From IMG/VR virus record IMGVR_UViG_3300048833_000092, positions 1-35,755 of that record: a DNA stretch of 35,755 nucleotides. One strand, 5' to 3'. The stretch's first letter is position 1, and each line of letters opens with the position of its first letter. A model generated the notes under the pieces. It saw only the letters and a list, made by a program, of their open reading frames with translations. It searched no databases and had not been told where the DNA came from. This DNA comes from a virus. The translations under genes were made by a program, and so were the position numbers. Below, piece after piece: positions 1 through 6,138 of the stretch.

Positions 1-187
1 GGAAATCGAGCCGTTCTCGTTCCTCAGCGGGCCGTAACACCCGTTCTGCAGCGGCTCGCTTCGCGGCGTGCTCGCGGCCCTCGGCTGTCGGCGTGGTCCA
101 GGCCTGCTGGCGCGCGTCCCACATCTTGCCGTCGAACGGGCTGATGGTTCCGTGAAGATCCATGGGATCTGGCTTCTGCTTGGCCAT
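1..187 (-). CDS. Hypothetical protein, C-terminus cut off by window edge
   Basis: The frame opens at an ATG on the reverse strand at 187 and stays open to the window edge for 62 codons. It begins MAKQKPDPMDLHGT and continues with a charged, Ala/Arg/Glu-rich stretch. An AAGGAGAG ribosome-binding site sits 6 nt before the ATG. It follows the ImmA/IrrE gene by 14 bp, so it is probably the third gene of the leftward immunity operon. I do not recognise the family. In this position temperate actinophages often carry an excisionase-like protein or the integrase, but nothing in the visible part proves either. Confidence 0.6.
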   Translation of the reverse strand, partial: MAKQKPDPMDLHGTISPFDGKMWDARQQAWTTPTAEGREHAAKRAAAERVLRPAEERERLDF

Positions 188-201
188 GGTTCTCTCCTTC
201 T

Positions 202-621
202 TCAGGCCGCGACGGTCGAGGCCTGCATAGCGATCCAGTCGCGGATCACGTGGATCGTGACGTCGAGTTCGTGGGCTATCGCGGCCAGGTGGGGGCCGCG
301 GAGATCCTCGGCGGCCGCGTACTCATCCGCGCTGATCAGAGTCCGTGCTGTAGCCCGTCGTGCCAGCTGCTCCTGCCGGTGAGTGATCAGCCCCCACGGG
401 CTCGGAACGTCGCCCGCGACGGCGTGCTGCAACTCGTGGGTGAGAACCGAACGGGCCTCCCTGTGGCTCATCCGCGGGGCCAGGAGGATCAGCTGCTCGC
501 GGTGCCAGTACTCGCCGCGGTGCCCGTGGCGGAGTCGACGCTCGACGACCTCGAGCCCGAGGTCGTGCGCGACCTGCCACGGGTCGTAGTTCTTGCCCAT
601 CCCCCGACGCCCTTCCGTCAC
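202..621 (-). CDS. ImmA/IrrE-family metalloprotease
   Basis: This is a 139-residue protein with the zinc-protease motif HELQH at residues 62-66, preceded by a helix with conserved Ser-Val-Leu-Thr. ImmA/IrrE proteins are cytosolic zinc proteases that inactivate a cognate phage or element repressor, usually after DNA damage. The gene directly follows the repressor and overlaps its stop codon (GTGA), which implies translational coupling and a repressor/anti-repressor pair. The GTG at 621 is used here because of that overlap. An ATG at 600 (MGKNYDP) with a GGAAGG about 10 nt upstream is an equally plausible start. The protein is short for the family and lacks a fused HTH domain, as expected when the repressor is separate. 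Confidence 0.85.
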   Translation of the reverse strand: MTEGRRGMGKNYDPWQVAHDLGLEVVERRLRHGHRGEYWHREQLILLAPRMSHREARSVLTHELQHAVAGDVPSPWGLITHRQEQLARRATARTLISADEYAAAEDLRGPHLAAIAHELDVTIHVIRDWIAMQASTVAA

Positions 622-953
622 GCGCTGTCGTAGTCGCCTTCGTCGGTCCCGTCTCGGCCTTCTGCTGCGGCCGCATAGTCATCCTGTGCTGGGGGTAGGA
701 CAACGGGGGCTGCGGCCTCTGCCAGGGCGACTAGGTCACTGGCGCTGAGCCTGAACACGTCCGCGACGGCGTCGACTTCGACGATGTTCCAGGACCGCTC
801 TCGGCGCAGCAGGTAGCCGAGCCGCCCGACCTTGATGCCGCAGGCCTGGGAGAGGGTCTTGGTGTCCATGTCCCTGCGCGCCATGAGCACCTTGACCTCG
901 GTGCTGATCGCTTGCGAGAGCCAGGACACCGCTGGCTTGGACGCCTTGCTCAT
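618..953 (-). CDS. HTH immunity repressor (CI-like)
   Basis: This is a 111-residue protein with an XRE-like helix-turn-helix over about residues 16-72 and an acidic, Ala-rich tail ending GDYDSA. It is read away from the Cro-like gene, the classical CI position, and it is followed by an ImmA/IrrE protease. The frame extends upstream to an ATG at 1007, but the ATG at 953 is preferred. A promoter with TTGCGG and TACCGT boxes places transcription start at about 953, and the longer start would overlap that promoter and the operator dyad. The N-terminal HTH region aligns with the Cro-like protein at about 18 of 59 positions by eye, including the shared Ser-Thr-Glu, Val-Ala-Asp and Asp-Leu stretches. 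It is expected to bind the dyads at 957-974 and 1003-1035. Confidence 0.8.
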   Translation of the reverse strand: MSKASKPAVSWLSQAISTEVKVLMARRDMDTKTLSQACGIKVGRLGYLLRRERSWNIVEVDAVADVFRLSASDLVALAEAAAPVVLPPAQDDYAAAAEGRDGTDEGDYDSA

Positions 954-956
954 GAC

Positions 957-974
957 GTCACGGTACGCCGTGAC
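957..974. promoter_or_regulatory. Operator candidate, dyad GTCACGG-N4-CCGTGAC
   Basis: This is a perfect 7-bp inverted repeat with a 4-bp centre, lying between the repressor start and its -35 box and covering the repressor -10 box. It is flanked on the left by the 8-bp palindrome TGACGTCA (953-960), which overlaps the repressor start codon. An inverted partner of that element (GACGTCA) occurs at 1000-1006. The symmetry and position are those of a lambdoid-type operator. Confidence 0.6.
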
Positions 975-989
975 ACGCGGAATCCGCAA
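960..989 (-). promoter_or_regulatory. Predicted leftward promoter of the repressor, leaderless
   Basis: Read on the reverse strand, a TTGCGG -35 box (989-984) and a TACCGT -10 box (965-960) are separated by 18 bp. The -10 box ends 6 nt before the repressor ATG at 953, so the transcript should begin at or next to the start codon. No Shine-Dalgarno sequence precedes that ATG. The -10 lies inside the 957-974 dyad, so a bound repressor or Cro-like protein would block it. Confidence 0.55.
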
Positions 990-994
990 TGTCG

Positions 995-1023
995 TTGCAG
1001 ACGTCATAAGCGTGATGTACGGT
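995..1023 (+). promoter_or_regulatory. Predicted rightward early promoter, leaderless
   Basis: TTGCAG (995-1000) and TACGGT (1018-1023) are separated by 17 bp. The distance from the -10 box to the ATG at 1031 is 7 nt, which would make the Cro-like message leaderless. No ribosome-binding site is present upstream of 1031. The -10 box lies between and partly inside the arms of the 1003-1035 inverted repeat. Confidence 0.55.
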
Positions 1024-1035
1024 CACGGTTATGAC
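1003..1035. promoter_or_regulatory. Operator candidate, 13-bp near-perfect inverted repeat
   Basis: The arms 1003-1015 (GTCATAAGCGTGA) and 1023-1035 (TCACGGTTATGAC) pair at 12 of 13 positions around a 7-bp centre. Each arm is itself close to GTCA-N6-TGA(C/T), so the site may hold two dimers. It covers the -10 box and the first codons of the Cro-like gene. Binding here would shut off the early operon and could affect translation initiation. Confidence 0.6.
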
Positions 1036-1249
1036 GATCAACCAAGGGGTGAGCACGGAAATCCGTGTGCTCCTCGCGCGGCACGGCCGCACTCAGGCCG
1101 ATCTCGCCGACTACCTCGGGCTGAGCGCGTTCGCCGTCTCCCGCCGCATGACAGGCGCCATCACCTGGGACGTGGGCGAGCTTCAGCAGGTCGCTGACTA
1201 CTTCCGCGTCGCAGTGCGAGATCTGCTGCCGAAGCAGGAGGCGTCATGA
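1031..1249 (+). CDS. Cro-like HTH regulator
   Basis: This is a 72-residue protein that is essentially one helix-turn-helix domain (Gln-Ala-Asp-Leu-Ala-Asp-Tyr-Leu-Gly-Leu-Ser at about residues 22-32). It is divergent from the repressor and is the first gene of the rightward operon, the position of Cro or an early activator. It resembles the repressor over its whole length, so both probably read the same operators. The start ATG lies inside the inverted repeat at 1003-1035 and has no Shine-Dalgarno sequence, consistent with leaderless translation. Its stop overlaps the next start (ATGA). Confidence 0.75.
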   Translation: MTINQGVSTEIRVLLARHGRTQADLADYLGLSAFAVSRRMTGAITWDVGELQQVADYFRVAVRDLLPKQEAS

Positions 1250-1431
1250 GCACGCCGGAGCGCATCGAGGCCGCAGGAGTGTGCCTTGCCTACGCCCTGC
1301 GGACTCTCTACGGCCTCGACGGCTCCACCGTCGAGCAGGCCGCACAGGCGGCACTCACTCCGACCGGCCCGCCGCTCGACGAGCTGGTCGCCCGCATCAC
1401 CGAGCTGCGCCGCGAGGCCGCAGCCGCCTGA
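1246..1431 (+). CDS. Small hypothetical early protein
   Basis: This is a 61-residue Ala/Glu-rich protein, probably helical, starting at an ATGA overlap with the Cro-like gene. It has no cysteines beyond one, no membrane segment and no motif I recognise. Its coupling to the regulator suggests it belongs to the immediate-early transcript. Confidence 0.6.
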   Translation: MSTPERIEAAGVCLAYALRTLYGLDGSTVEQAAQAALTPTGPPLDELVARITELRREAAAA

Positions 1432-1596
1432 GTCCCCGTCGCCGGGTCTCCCTCGACCGGCGGCGGGCTGCCTCCCCGGAGGGGCAGCGCATAACGAGCG
1501 GGTCCCTGACCGCTCCACATAGCCCCGGCGGGCAGAAACCAGTGCGCGTCCCTCTCGCCCGCCGGGGCACCTCACCCGACTTCCCGAGGAGACAAC
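1432..1596 (+). other. Early-operon non-coding leader with GC-rich hairpins
   Basis: No gene is seen in these 165 bases. They hold a perfect 12-bp inverted repeat at 1522-1533 and 1557-1568 (arm GCCCCGGCGGGC) around a 23-nt loop. A smaller hairpin lies at 1468-1487 (CTGCC/GGCAG). Neither has a T tract. They could act as a factor-dependent terminator, an anti-termination site or an mRNA-stabilising structure that separates the regulator genes from the rest of the early operon. Confidence 0.4.
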
Positions 1597-1842
1597 ATGG
1601 CCACTCCCGCACAGCGCATCTACGACGAGCGATTCTGCTCGGGCACGCCGCGCAGCGACGCCTACAAGGCTGGCTTCTACGCGGCGCTTCGCAAGCGGCT
1701 GGAGGGCGTTCCGGTCGTCCAGCCGTTTGAGTGGGGCACGGTCGGCGCCGATGCTTTCCAAGCCGGTGTGGATCACGGCTATGAGCACCTCGACTTCCTC
1801 GCCATGCAGGCCGAGAGCGCCAGCCAGGACGTGGCGTCATGA
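1597..1842 (+). CDS. Hypothetical early protein
   Basis: This is an 81-residue soluble protein with several aromatic residues, preceded by a good ribosome-binding site (GAGGAG, 6 nt before the ATG). The repeated pattern Asp-Ala-(Tyr/Phe)-(Lys/Gln)-Ala-Gly at about residues 21-26 and 50-55 suggests a short internal duplication. It opens the block downstream of the 1522-1568 hairpin. I do not recognise a function. Confidence 0.6.
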   Translation: MATPAQRIYDERFCSGTPRSDAYKAGFYAALRKRLEGVPVVQPFEWGTVGADAFQAGVDHGYEHLDFLAMQAESASQDVAS

Positions 1843-2138
1843 ACCCCGACGGCCTGCACCTGCTCCTGGCGTTCGTCGCCGCCTTGGTCGGGATCGGCTG
1901 GATCGTCGACTACCGACGCCGCGTGACGGCCGAGCGGCAGCGCGACATCCACGCCCGAATCGCCACCGAGAAGGGCCGCCGCCTCATGGTCGCCCTCGAC
2001 GAGCGTGACGCTGCCCGCCGGCACGCCGACGACGCCCAGTGGCTCGCCAACTCGATCATCACCGGCGACCACGGGTCACGCGATCGCCATCCGTCGAACG
2101 TACGAGTCCTCCACGCCATCGACGGCGGCGCCTCATGA
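1839..2138 (+). CDS. Small membrane protein with coiled tail
   Basis: This 99-residue protein has one hydrophobic helix at about residues 6-24. An Arg/Glu/Asp-rich segment follows that is probably cytoplasmic and helical. It begins at an ATGA overlap with the previous gene. The next gene encodes a second short membrane protein, so the two may act as a pair. The family is not recognised. Confidence 0.6.
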   Translation: MNPDGLHLLLAFVAALVGIGWIVDYRRRVTAERQRDIHARIATEKGRRLMVALDERDAARRHADDAQWLANSIITGDHGSRDRHPSNVRVLHAIDGGAS

Positions 2139-2317
2139 GCACCTTCGCCTGGCTCGTCCTGGTCGCTGTCCTCATGTTCGTGTCCGGACGAATCGGGTTC
2201 CTCGCCGGCCGAGAAGCCGCTGAGTCACGCGCGGCCGCCACCATCGCCGACCTCCGCGCCTCCCTCCGCCGCGCCACAGGCCGCTACCTGACCGACGACC
2301 CCAGGAGGCCGGAGTGA
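2135..2317 (+). CDS. Small membrane protein
   Basis: This is a 60-residue protein whose first 20 residues form a hydrophobic helix (STFAWLVLVAVLMF and following), followed by an Ala/Arg-rich helix. The start at 2135 is chosen because it overlaps the previous stop (ATGA). The frame is open further upstream but only as an Arg-rich antisense-like stretch. The function is unknown. It is similar in layout to the membrane protein encoded just before it. Confidence 0.6.
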   Translation: MSTFAWLVLVAVLMFVSGRIGFLAGREAAESRAAATIADLRASLRRATGRYLTDDPRRPE

Positions 2318-2478
2318 GCAAGCACACCACTGACTTCGCCGTGACCTACGACCAGCAGTACCGCTGGTGGTCAGTCAGTTGTGGTGAATGCGGCGAGTTC
2401 GTCAAGCACGAGTACTTCGCCACGGCGTTCGCGTTCGCCTTCAAGCACAAGAAGTGTAAGGGCGGCGAGGCCGAATGA
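2314..2478 (+). CDS. Short zinc-ribbon-like protein
   Basis: This is a 54-residue frame from a GTG that overlaps the previous stop (GTGA) to a TGA that overlaps the next ATG. It has aromatic residues (Tyr-Arg-Trp-Trp) and a Cys-Gly-Glu-Cys pair, then His-Lys-Lys-Cys near the C-terminus. This pattern suits a single zinc site. An AGGAGG lies about 12 nt upstream (2302-2307), with GGAG directly in front of the GTG. It is probably a small nucleic-acid or protein-binding factor. Confidence 0.6.
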   Translation: MSKHTTDFAVTYDQQYRWWSVSCGECGEFVKHEYFATAFAFAFKHKKCKGGEAE

Positions 2479-2945
2479 CGCCGCTGGAGATCCTGACCGG
2501 CGCCCTGGTCGAGGCCGTCACCCGTATCGACGATGGTCGCGAGTGGGCCGTCGCCCGGCCGTCCAGGTCCGTGTCAGCCCTGCGTGAGGCGTCTACCCCG
2601 CCCCCCGGCTGGGCCGAGTTCGCCGAGTGCGTCGAGCAACGCGAGTCCGGCGGCAACCCAACCATCCTGAACCGTCAGGGCTCGGGCGCCGCCGGCCTGT
2701 TCCAGCTCATGCCCGGATGGCGGTCCGGTGGGCCGTGGAACGTCCGTGAGCGGCTCCTGAAGTTCGGTGTCCCACGCAAGCAGGCCAAGGCCGTCCGCGA
2801 GTACCTCGCCGCCCGCCCCATCCACACCTGGCCCGCCCTCTACCAGCGGATCGTGTTCGCCGAAGCCCTCGACGACGGCATCTGGAAGCACTGGTACCTC
2901 GCCGGAAGCCGCTGCAACTCCCTCGTCCCGGCAGGTGCGCGATGA
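2475..2945 (+). CDS. Transglycosylase-like (lysozyme-fold) protein in the early operon
   Basis: This is a 156-residue protein. Residues about 45-110 show the lytic transglycosylase pattern: Glu-Cys-Val-Glu-Gln-Arg-Glu57-Ser-Gly-Gly-Asn-Pro, then Gly-Ala-Ala-Gly-Leu-Phe-Gln-Leu-Met-Pro at 71-80. Glu57 is in the place of the catalytic acid. The enzyme class cleaves the glycan strands of peptidoglycan. There is no signal peptide or membrane segment, and the gene sits among early DNA-metabolism genes rather than with the tail or lysis genes. It could reach the wall only after lysis or by packaging into the virion, or it may have been recruited for another role. Confidence 0.65.
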   Translation: MTPLEILTGALVEAVTRIDDGREWAVARPSRSVSALREASTPPPGWAEFAECVEQRESGGNPTILNRQGSGAAGLFQLMPGWRSGGPWNVRERLLKFGVPRKQAKAVREYLAARPIHTWPALYQRIVFAEALDDGIWKHWYLAGSRCNSLVPAGAR

Positions 2946-3259
2946 GCCGGTGGACCAGCCCCGACCCGTGGGAATGCGCCGCCTGCGGAGCGAGGGGCCT
3001 GGGCGGCCGTCCCGCGTACAACGCGCACGTCGACGCCGTCCATGCGGTCCGGCAGGCGACTGACCGGGAAGCACTCCTCGCCGCGCTCCAGGCTGCGATC
3101 GCTCCCGAAGGGACGCCCCGTTCCGCCAGCGAGCTCGGGGTTTCCGCCGAACGGATCCGGGACTGGGCGCGCAAGCACGGCCTTCCCTACAGCACCCACG
3201 GCCGCCTCGACACCCGGCTGATCGCCGCCTACTGCGCGTACCACCGGAGCCTGGCATGA
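2942..3259 (+). CDS. Zinc-finger/HTH-like protein
   Basis: This is a 105-residue protein. The N-terminus has Cys-Ala-Ala-Cys (about residues 12-15) followed by His-Val-Asp-Ala-Val-His (about 29-34), a C2H2-like zinc finger. The C-terminal half (Ser-Ala-Ser-Glu-Leu-Gly-Val-Ser-Ala-Glu-Arg-Ile-Arg) looks like a helix-turn-helix. It overlaps both neighbours by ATGA. It is likely a DNA-binding accessory factor of the early region. Confidence 0.6.
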   Translation: MSRWTSPDPWECAACGARGLGGRPAYNAHVDAVHAVRQATDREALLAALQAAIAPEGTPRSASELGVSAERIRDWARKHGLPYSTHGRLDTRLIAAYCAYHRSLA

Positions 3260-3585
3260 CCTGGGCATCACACGGCCAACTGTCACTGCTCGAGGACCCG
3301 CTCACCGCCCGATTCACCGAGTTCCACCACGCGAACCCGCACGTGTACGACGCAATCGTCCGGCTGGCCCGTCAGCGCAAGGCCGCCGGCTGGGCCACGG
3401 GCAGCATCGCGCAGATCTTCGAGGTCCTCCGCTGGGAATCCGATCTCGTCACCGTCAGCGACGACGGCCTCAAGCTCAACAACGACTTCCGCGCCCCCTA
3501 CGCCCGACTCGTCATGGCCAACGAACCCGACCTCGCGGGTTTCTTCCACACCCGCGCCCAGCGCACCGATTGGACGGCAGCATGA
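3256..3585 (+). CDS. Conserved actinophage hypothetical protein
   Basis: This is a 109-residue protein with the stretch Phe-His-His-Ala-Asn-Pro-His-Val-Tyr near residues 23-31. I recognise it from proteins that are common in actinobacterial phages and prophages just upstream of recombination genes. Its function is not established. It overlaps the exonuclease gene by ATGA, so co-translation with the recombination pair is likely. Confidence 0.65.
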   Translation: MTWASHGQLSLLEDPLTARFTEFHHANPHVYDAIVRLARQRKAAGWATGSIAQIFEVLRWESDLVTVSDDGLKLNNDFRAPYARLVMANEPDLAGFFHTRAQRTDWTAA

Positions 3586-4517
3586 GGCACTCACACCCGC
3601 ACCGCATCAAGAACCTCGACGGGATCCCCGGGCCGATCCTGAAGCCAGGCAGCGACGAGTGGCGGCGATCCATGTCCGCGTCCAAAATCGCCGCGGTCGT
3701 CGGCCTGTCCCCGTTCACGTCCCGCTTCGCGCTGTGGCACGAGATGGCCGGCAACGTGGCCCGCGACGCCGAGTCGACCGCGATGACTCGCGGCCACCTC
3801 CTCGAGCCCGCTGTCGCCGACTGGTTCGCCGCCCAGCACCCCGACTGGAAGATCATCCCCACCGGCACCTGGACCCACGCCGAAACCCCGTGGGCCACCG
3901 CCACCCCCGACCGGCTCGTCCTCGTCCCTGGTGAAGGCGCCCGCACCCTCGAGATCAAGACCACCAGCGTCAGCGACGACTGGGGCCCCGCCGGCAGCGA
4001 CCAGATCCCACCCGGCTACCGCTGCCAGGTCGTCTGGTCCATGTTCGTCACCGGCGCCACCAGAGGGCACGTCGCCGCCCTCCTGCCGTTCCTGGAGTTC
4101 CGCGAGTACGTCATCGAGTACGACCACGACGAGGCGATCTTCCTGTTCGAGTCCGCCGCCCAGTTCCTCGACGACCTGGAGCAGGGAAACGCCCCCGACC
4201 TCGACGGCTCCGACTCCACCTACCAGACCGTCCGCGAACTCCATCCCGACATCGACGACATCGAAGTCGAGATCGCCGACGAGCTCGCCGTCCACCTGGC
4301 CTACACGAAGGCCGCGGCCGAGGAAGCCGCCACCGCCCACACGCAGGCCAAGTCGTGGGTCCTCGACGCCATGGGTACCGCCCGCAAGGCCACCTGCAAC
4401 GGCCTTCCGATCGCGTCCCGAGCCGCCAAGAACGGCGGCACCCCGTACCTGTCCCTGTCCCGCTCTCTCCCAACCCCAGCCCAGATCCTCGCTTCCCGGA
4501 AGGAACCCGCCGCATGA
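3582..4517 (+). CDS. YqaJ-type recombination exonuclease
   Basis: This is a 311-residue protein with the YqaJ/lambda-exonuclease (PD-(D/E)XK) pattern: GLSPFTSRFALWHE at about 41-54, RGHLLEPAVADWFA at about 70-83, Asp110 in TPDRL, and LEIKTTS at 123-129 with Glu124 and Lys126. Such enzymes resect one strand of double-stranded DNA ends for single-strand annealing. The RecT gene follows with an ATGA overlap, giving a two-gene recombination system. The start at 3582 overlaps the previous stop. The C-terminal 100 residues are helical and Ala-rich. Confidence 0.88.
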   Translation: MRHSHPHRIKNLDGIPGPILKPGSDEWRRSMSASKIAAVVGLSPFTSRFALWHEMAGNVARDAESTAMTRGHLLEPAVADWFAAQHPDWKIIPTGTWTHAETPWATATPDRLVLVPGEGARTLEIKTTSVSDDWGPAGSDQIPPGYRCQVVWSMFVTGATRGHVAALLPFLEFREYVIEYDHDEAIFLFESAAQFLDDLEQGNAPDLDGSDSTYQTVRELHPDIDDIEVEIADELAVHLAYTKAAAEEAATAHTQAKSWVLDAMGTARKATCNGLPIASRAAKNGGTPYLSLSRSLPTPAQILASRKEPAA

Positions 4518-5356
4518 CCACCACCCAGCAGGCCCTCGCCAAGGTCGATCAGACCCCCACCGCGATGGTCGAGAAGTACCGCGACGACTTCGCCCAGCTC
4601 CTGCCCTCGCACGTCAACGTCGACACGTGGATCCGCCTGGCGACTGGTGCGCTGCGCCGCGACCCGAACCTTGCGCTCGCCGCCCGCCAGTCGCCCGGCA
4701 GCTTCATGCAGGCCCTCTCCGACGCCGCCCGCCGCGGCCTCGAACCCGGCACCGAGCAGTACTACCTGACCCCGCGCAAGGTGAAGGGCCAGTGGGAAGT
4801 ACTCGGCATCGTCGGCTACCAGGGCCTCATCGAGCTGATCTACCGCGCCGGTGCCGTCTCCAGTGTCGTCGCGGAGATCGTCTACACGGGCGACACGTTC
4901 GACTACCAGCCCGGCCGCGACGACCGCCCCACGCATCGCGTCGACTGGGACGCCGCCGATCGTGGCGCCCTGCGCCTGGTCTACGCCTACGCCGTCATGA
5001 AGGACGGAGCCACCTCGAAGGTCGTCGTCCTCAACCGCCACGACATCGACCGGATCAAGGCGTCCAGCGCGTCCGCCGGCTCCCAGTACTCCCCATGGAA
5101 GACCCACGAGGGCGCCATGTGGCTGAAGTCCGCCGTCCGCCAGCTCGCCAAGTGGGTGCCCACGTCCGCGGAGTACATCACCGAGCAGCTGCGCGCCGTT
5201 CAGAAGGCCCACGCCGCCGTCGCCTCCGATACCGCGACCGTGCCGCTTGGTGACCTGCTCGCCGACGCCGACGACCCGCGCTATGACGACGAGGCCGGCC
5301 TGTGCCTCGACGACGTCGTCGACGCGGACATCGTGGACGAGGACGGCGCCGCATGA
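4514..5356 (+). CDS. recT: RecT-family single-strand annealing protein
   Basis: This 280-residue protein has the RecT family pattern: an N-terminal helical segment (MTTTQQALAK), the LARRDPNL/FMQALSDAARRGLEPGTEQYYL region at about residues 55-85, and the IVGYQGLIELIYRAG block at about 99-113. RecT proteins anneal complementary strands produced by a partner exonuclease, here the YqaJ-type protein encoded just before. The acidic C-terminus (Asp/Glu-rich) may be the SSB-like or partner-docking tail. It starts at the ATGA overlap at 4514. Confidence 0.9.
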   Translation: MTTTQQALAKVDQTPTAMVEKYRDDFAQLLPSHVNVDTWIRLATGALRRDPNLALAARQSPGSFMQALSDAARRGLEPGTEQYYLTPRKVKGQWEVLGIVGYQGLIELIYRAGAVSSVVAEIVYTGDTFDYQPGRDDRPTHRVDWDAADRGALRLVYAYAVMKDGATSKVVVLNRHDIDRIKASSASAGSQYSPWKTHEGAMWLKSAVRQLAKWVPTSAEYITEQLRAVQKAHAAVASDTATVPLGDLLADADDPRYDDEAGLCLDDVVDADIVDEDGAA

Positions 5357-6138
5357 GCACGACCACCATCGACGTCGACGCCGACAGCGTCGACACCATC
5401 GCCGAGAAGCTGCAGCAGGTTGTCGAGCGGATCGGCGGCCCGGCCCCGATCGGCACCGTCAAGGTCGGCGCCGAGAAACTGATCCCAGCCTTGCGGGCCT
5501 GCCTGCCGCACGCCGCGACTGACCCCGAGCTGCCGTCGATCCGTCGGCTCCGCGTCGCCGTCAACGACGGACTCCTCGTCTGGTGCACCGACCGGTACAC
5601 CGCCGCAGTCGCCCACATCCCCGCGGACGACCTGCCGGACTACGACGGCAGCATCTGGGAGTTCGACCTGCTCCCCGAGGACGCGAAGCTGCTGGTGTCG
5701 ATGTTCACCCCGGGCAAGGACGAGGTCATCACCGTCGAGATCACCGCCACACGGGAGCAGGTCACGGTCGCTGACGTGTCCGGCCTGTTCGAGGGCCGCG
5801 TCGTGTCCGTGCCCCATCCCGGTGGCGGCGAGGCGATGCCGGCCATCCCCGCCCTGGTCCGCACCTCCCTGACGTCGACTCGCGGCAAGGGCACGGCCGC
5901 GCACTGGGTGTTCGGCGGCGACAAGTGGCGCCGCTTCACCACCAGCGCCGCCGTCCTGAAGGAGCCCATGGTCATCGAACCCGGCGTCAACAAGCTGTCC
6001 CCGTTCGTGGTGCGGCTCGGGGGGCACTTCATCGGCCTGGTCATGCCCATGACTGTCGAGGACGACGGCACGCAGCGCGACATCCGCGACGAGTGGATCG
6101 ACCGGCTGCCCGAGCGCGCCGAGGAGGCTTCCGCATGA
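5353..6138 (+). CDS. Sliding-clamp-like protein (DNA polymerase III beta fold)
   Basis: This is a 261-residue protein. The C-terminal pattern (Phe-Thr-Thr-Ser-Ala-Ala-Val-Leu-Lys, then Phe-Ile-Gly-Leu-Val-Met-Pro-Met) resembles the last domain of beta clamps, where a Met-Pro-Met motif closes the partner-binding pocket. It is shorter than bacterial DnaN (about 370 residues) and seems to have two domains. No polymerase gene is present, so it may replace or compete with the host clamp, or bring recombination enzymes to the fork. It lies between recT and the ParB-like gene with overlaps on both sides. The assignment rests on the C-terminal pattern and context. Confidence 0.55.
   Translation: MSTTTIDVDADSVDTIAEKLQQVVERIGGPAPIGTVKVGAEKLIPALRACLPHAATDPELPSIRRLRVAVNDGLLVWCTDRYTAAVAHIPADDLPDYDGSIWEFDLLPEDAKLLVSMFTPGKDEVITVEITATREQVTVADVSGLFEGRVVSVPHPGGGEAMPAIPALVRTSLTSTRGKGTAAHWVFGGDKWRRFTTSAAVLKEPMVIEPGVNKLSPFVVRLGGHFIGLVMPMTVEDDGTQRDIRDEWIDRLPERAEEASA

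Noticed and set aside
953-1007. Longer repressor start at the ATG at 1007
   Set aside because: It would cover the promoter and both operator arms and has no ribosome-binding site. The ATG at 953 fits the promoter spacing.
1468-1487. CTGCC/GGCAG hairpin as a terminator
   Set aside because: The stem is short with a 10-nt loop and no T tract. It is listed only as part of the leader.
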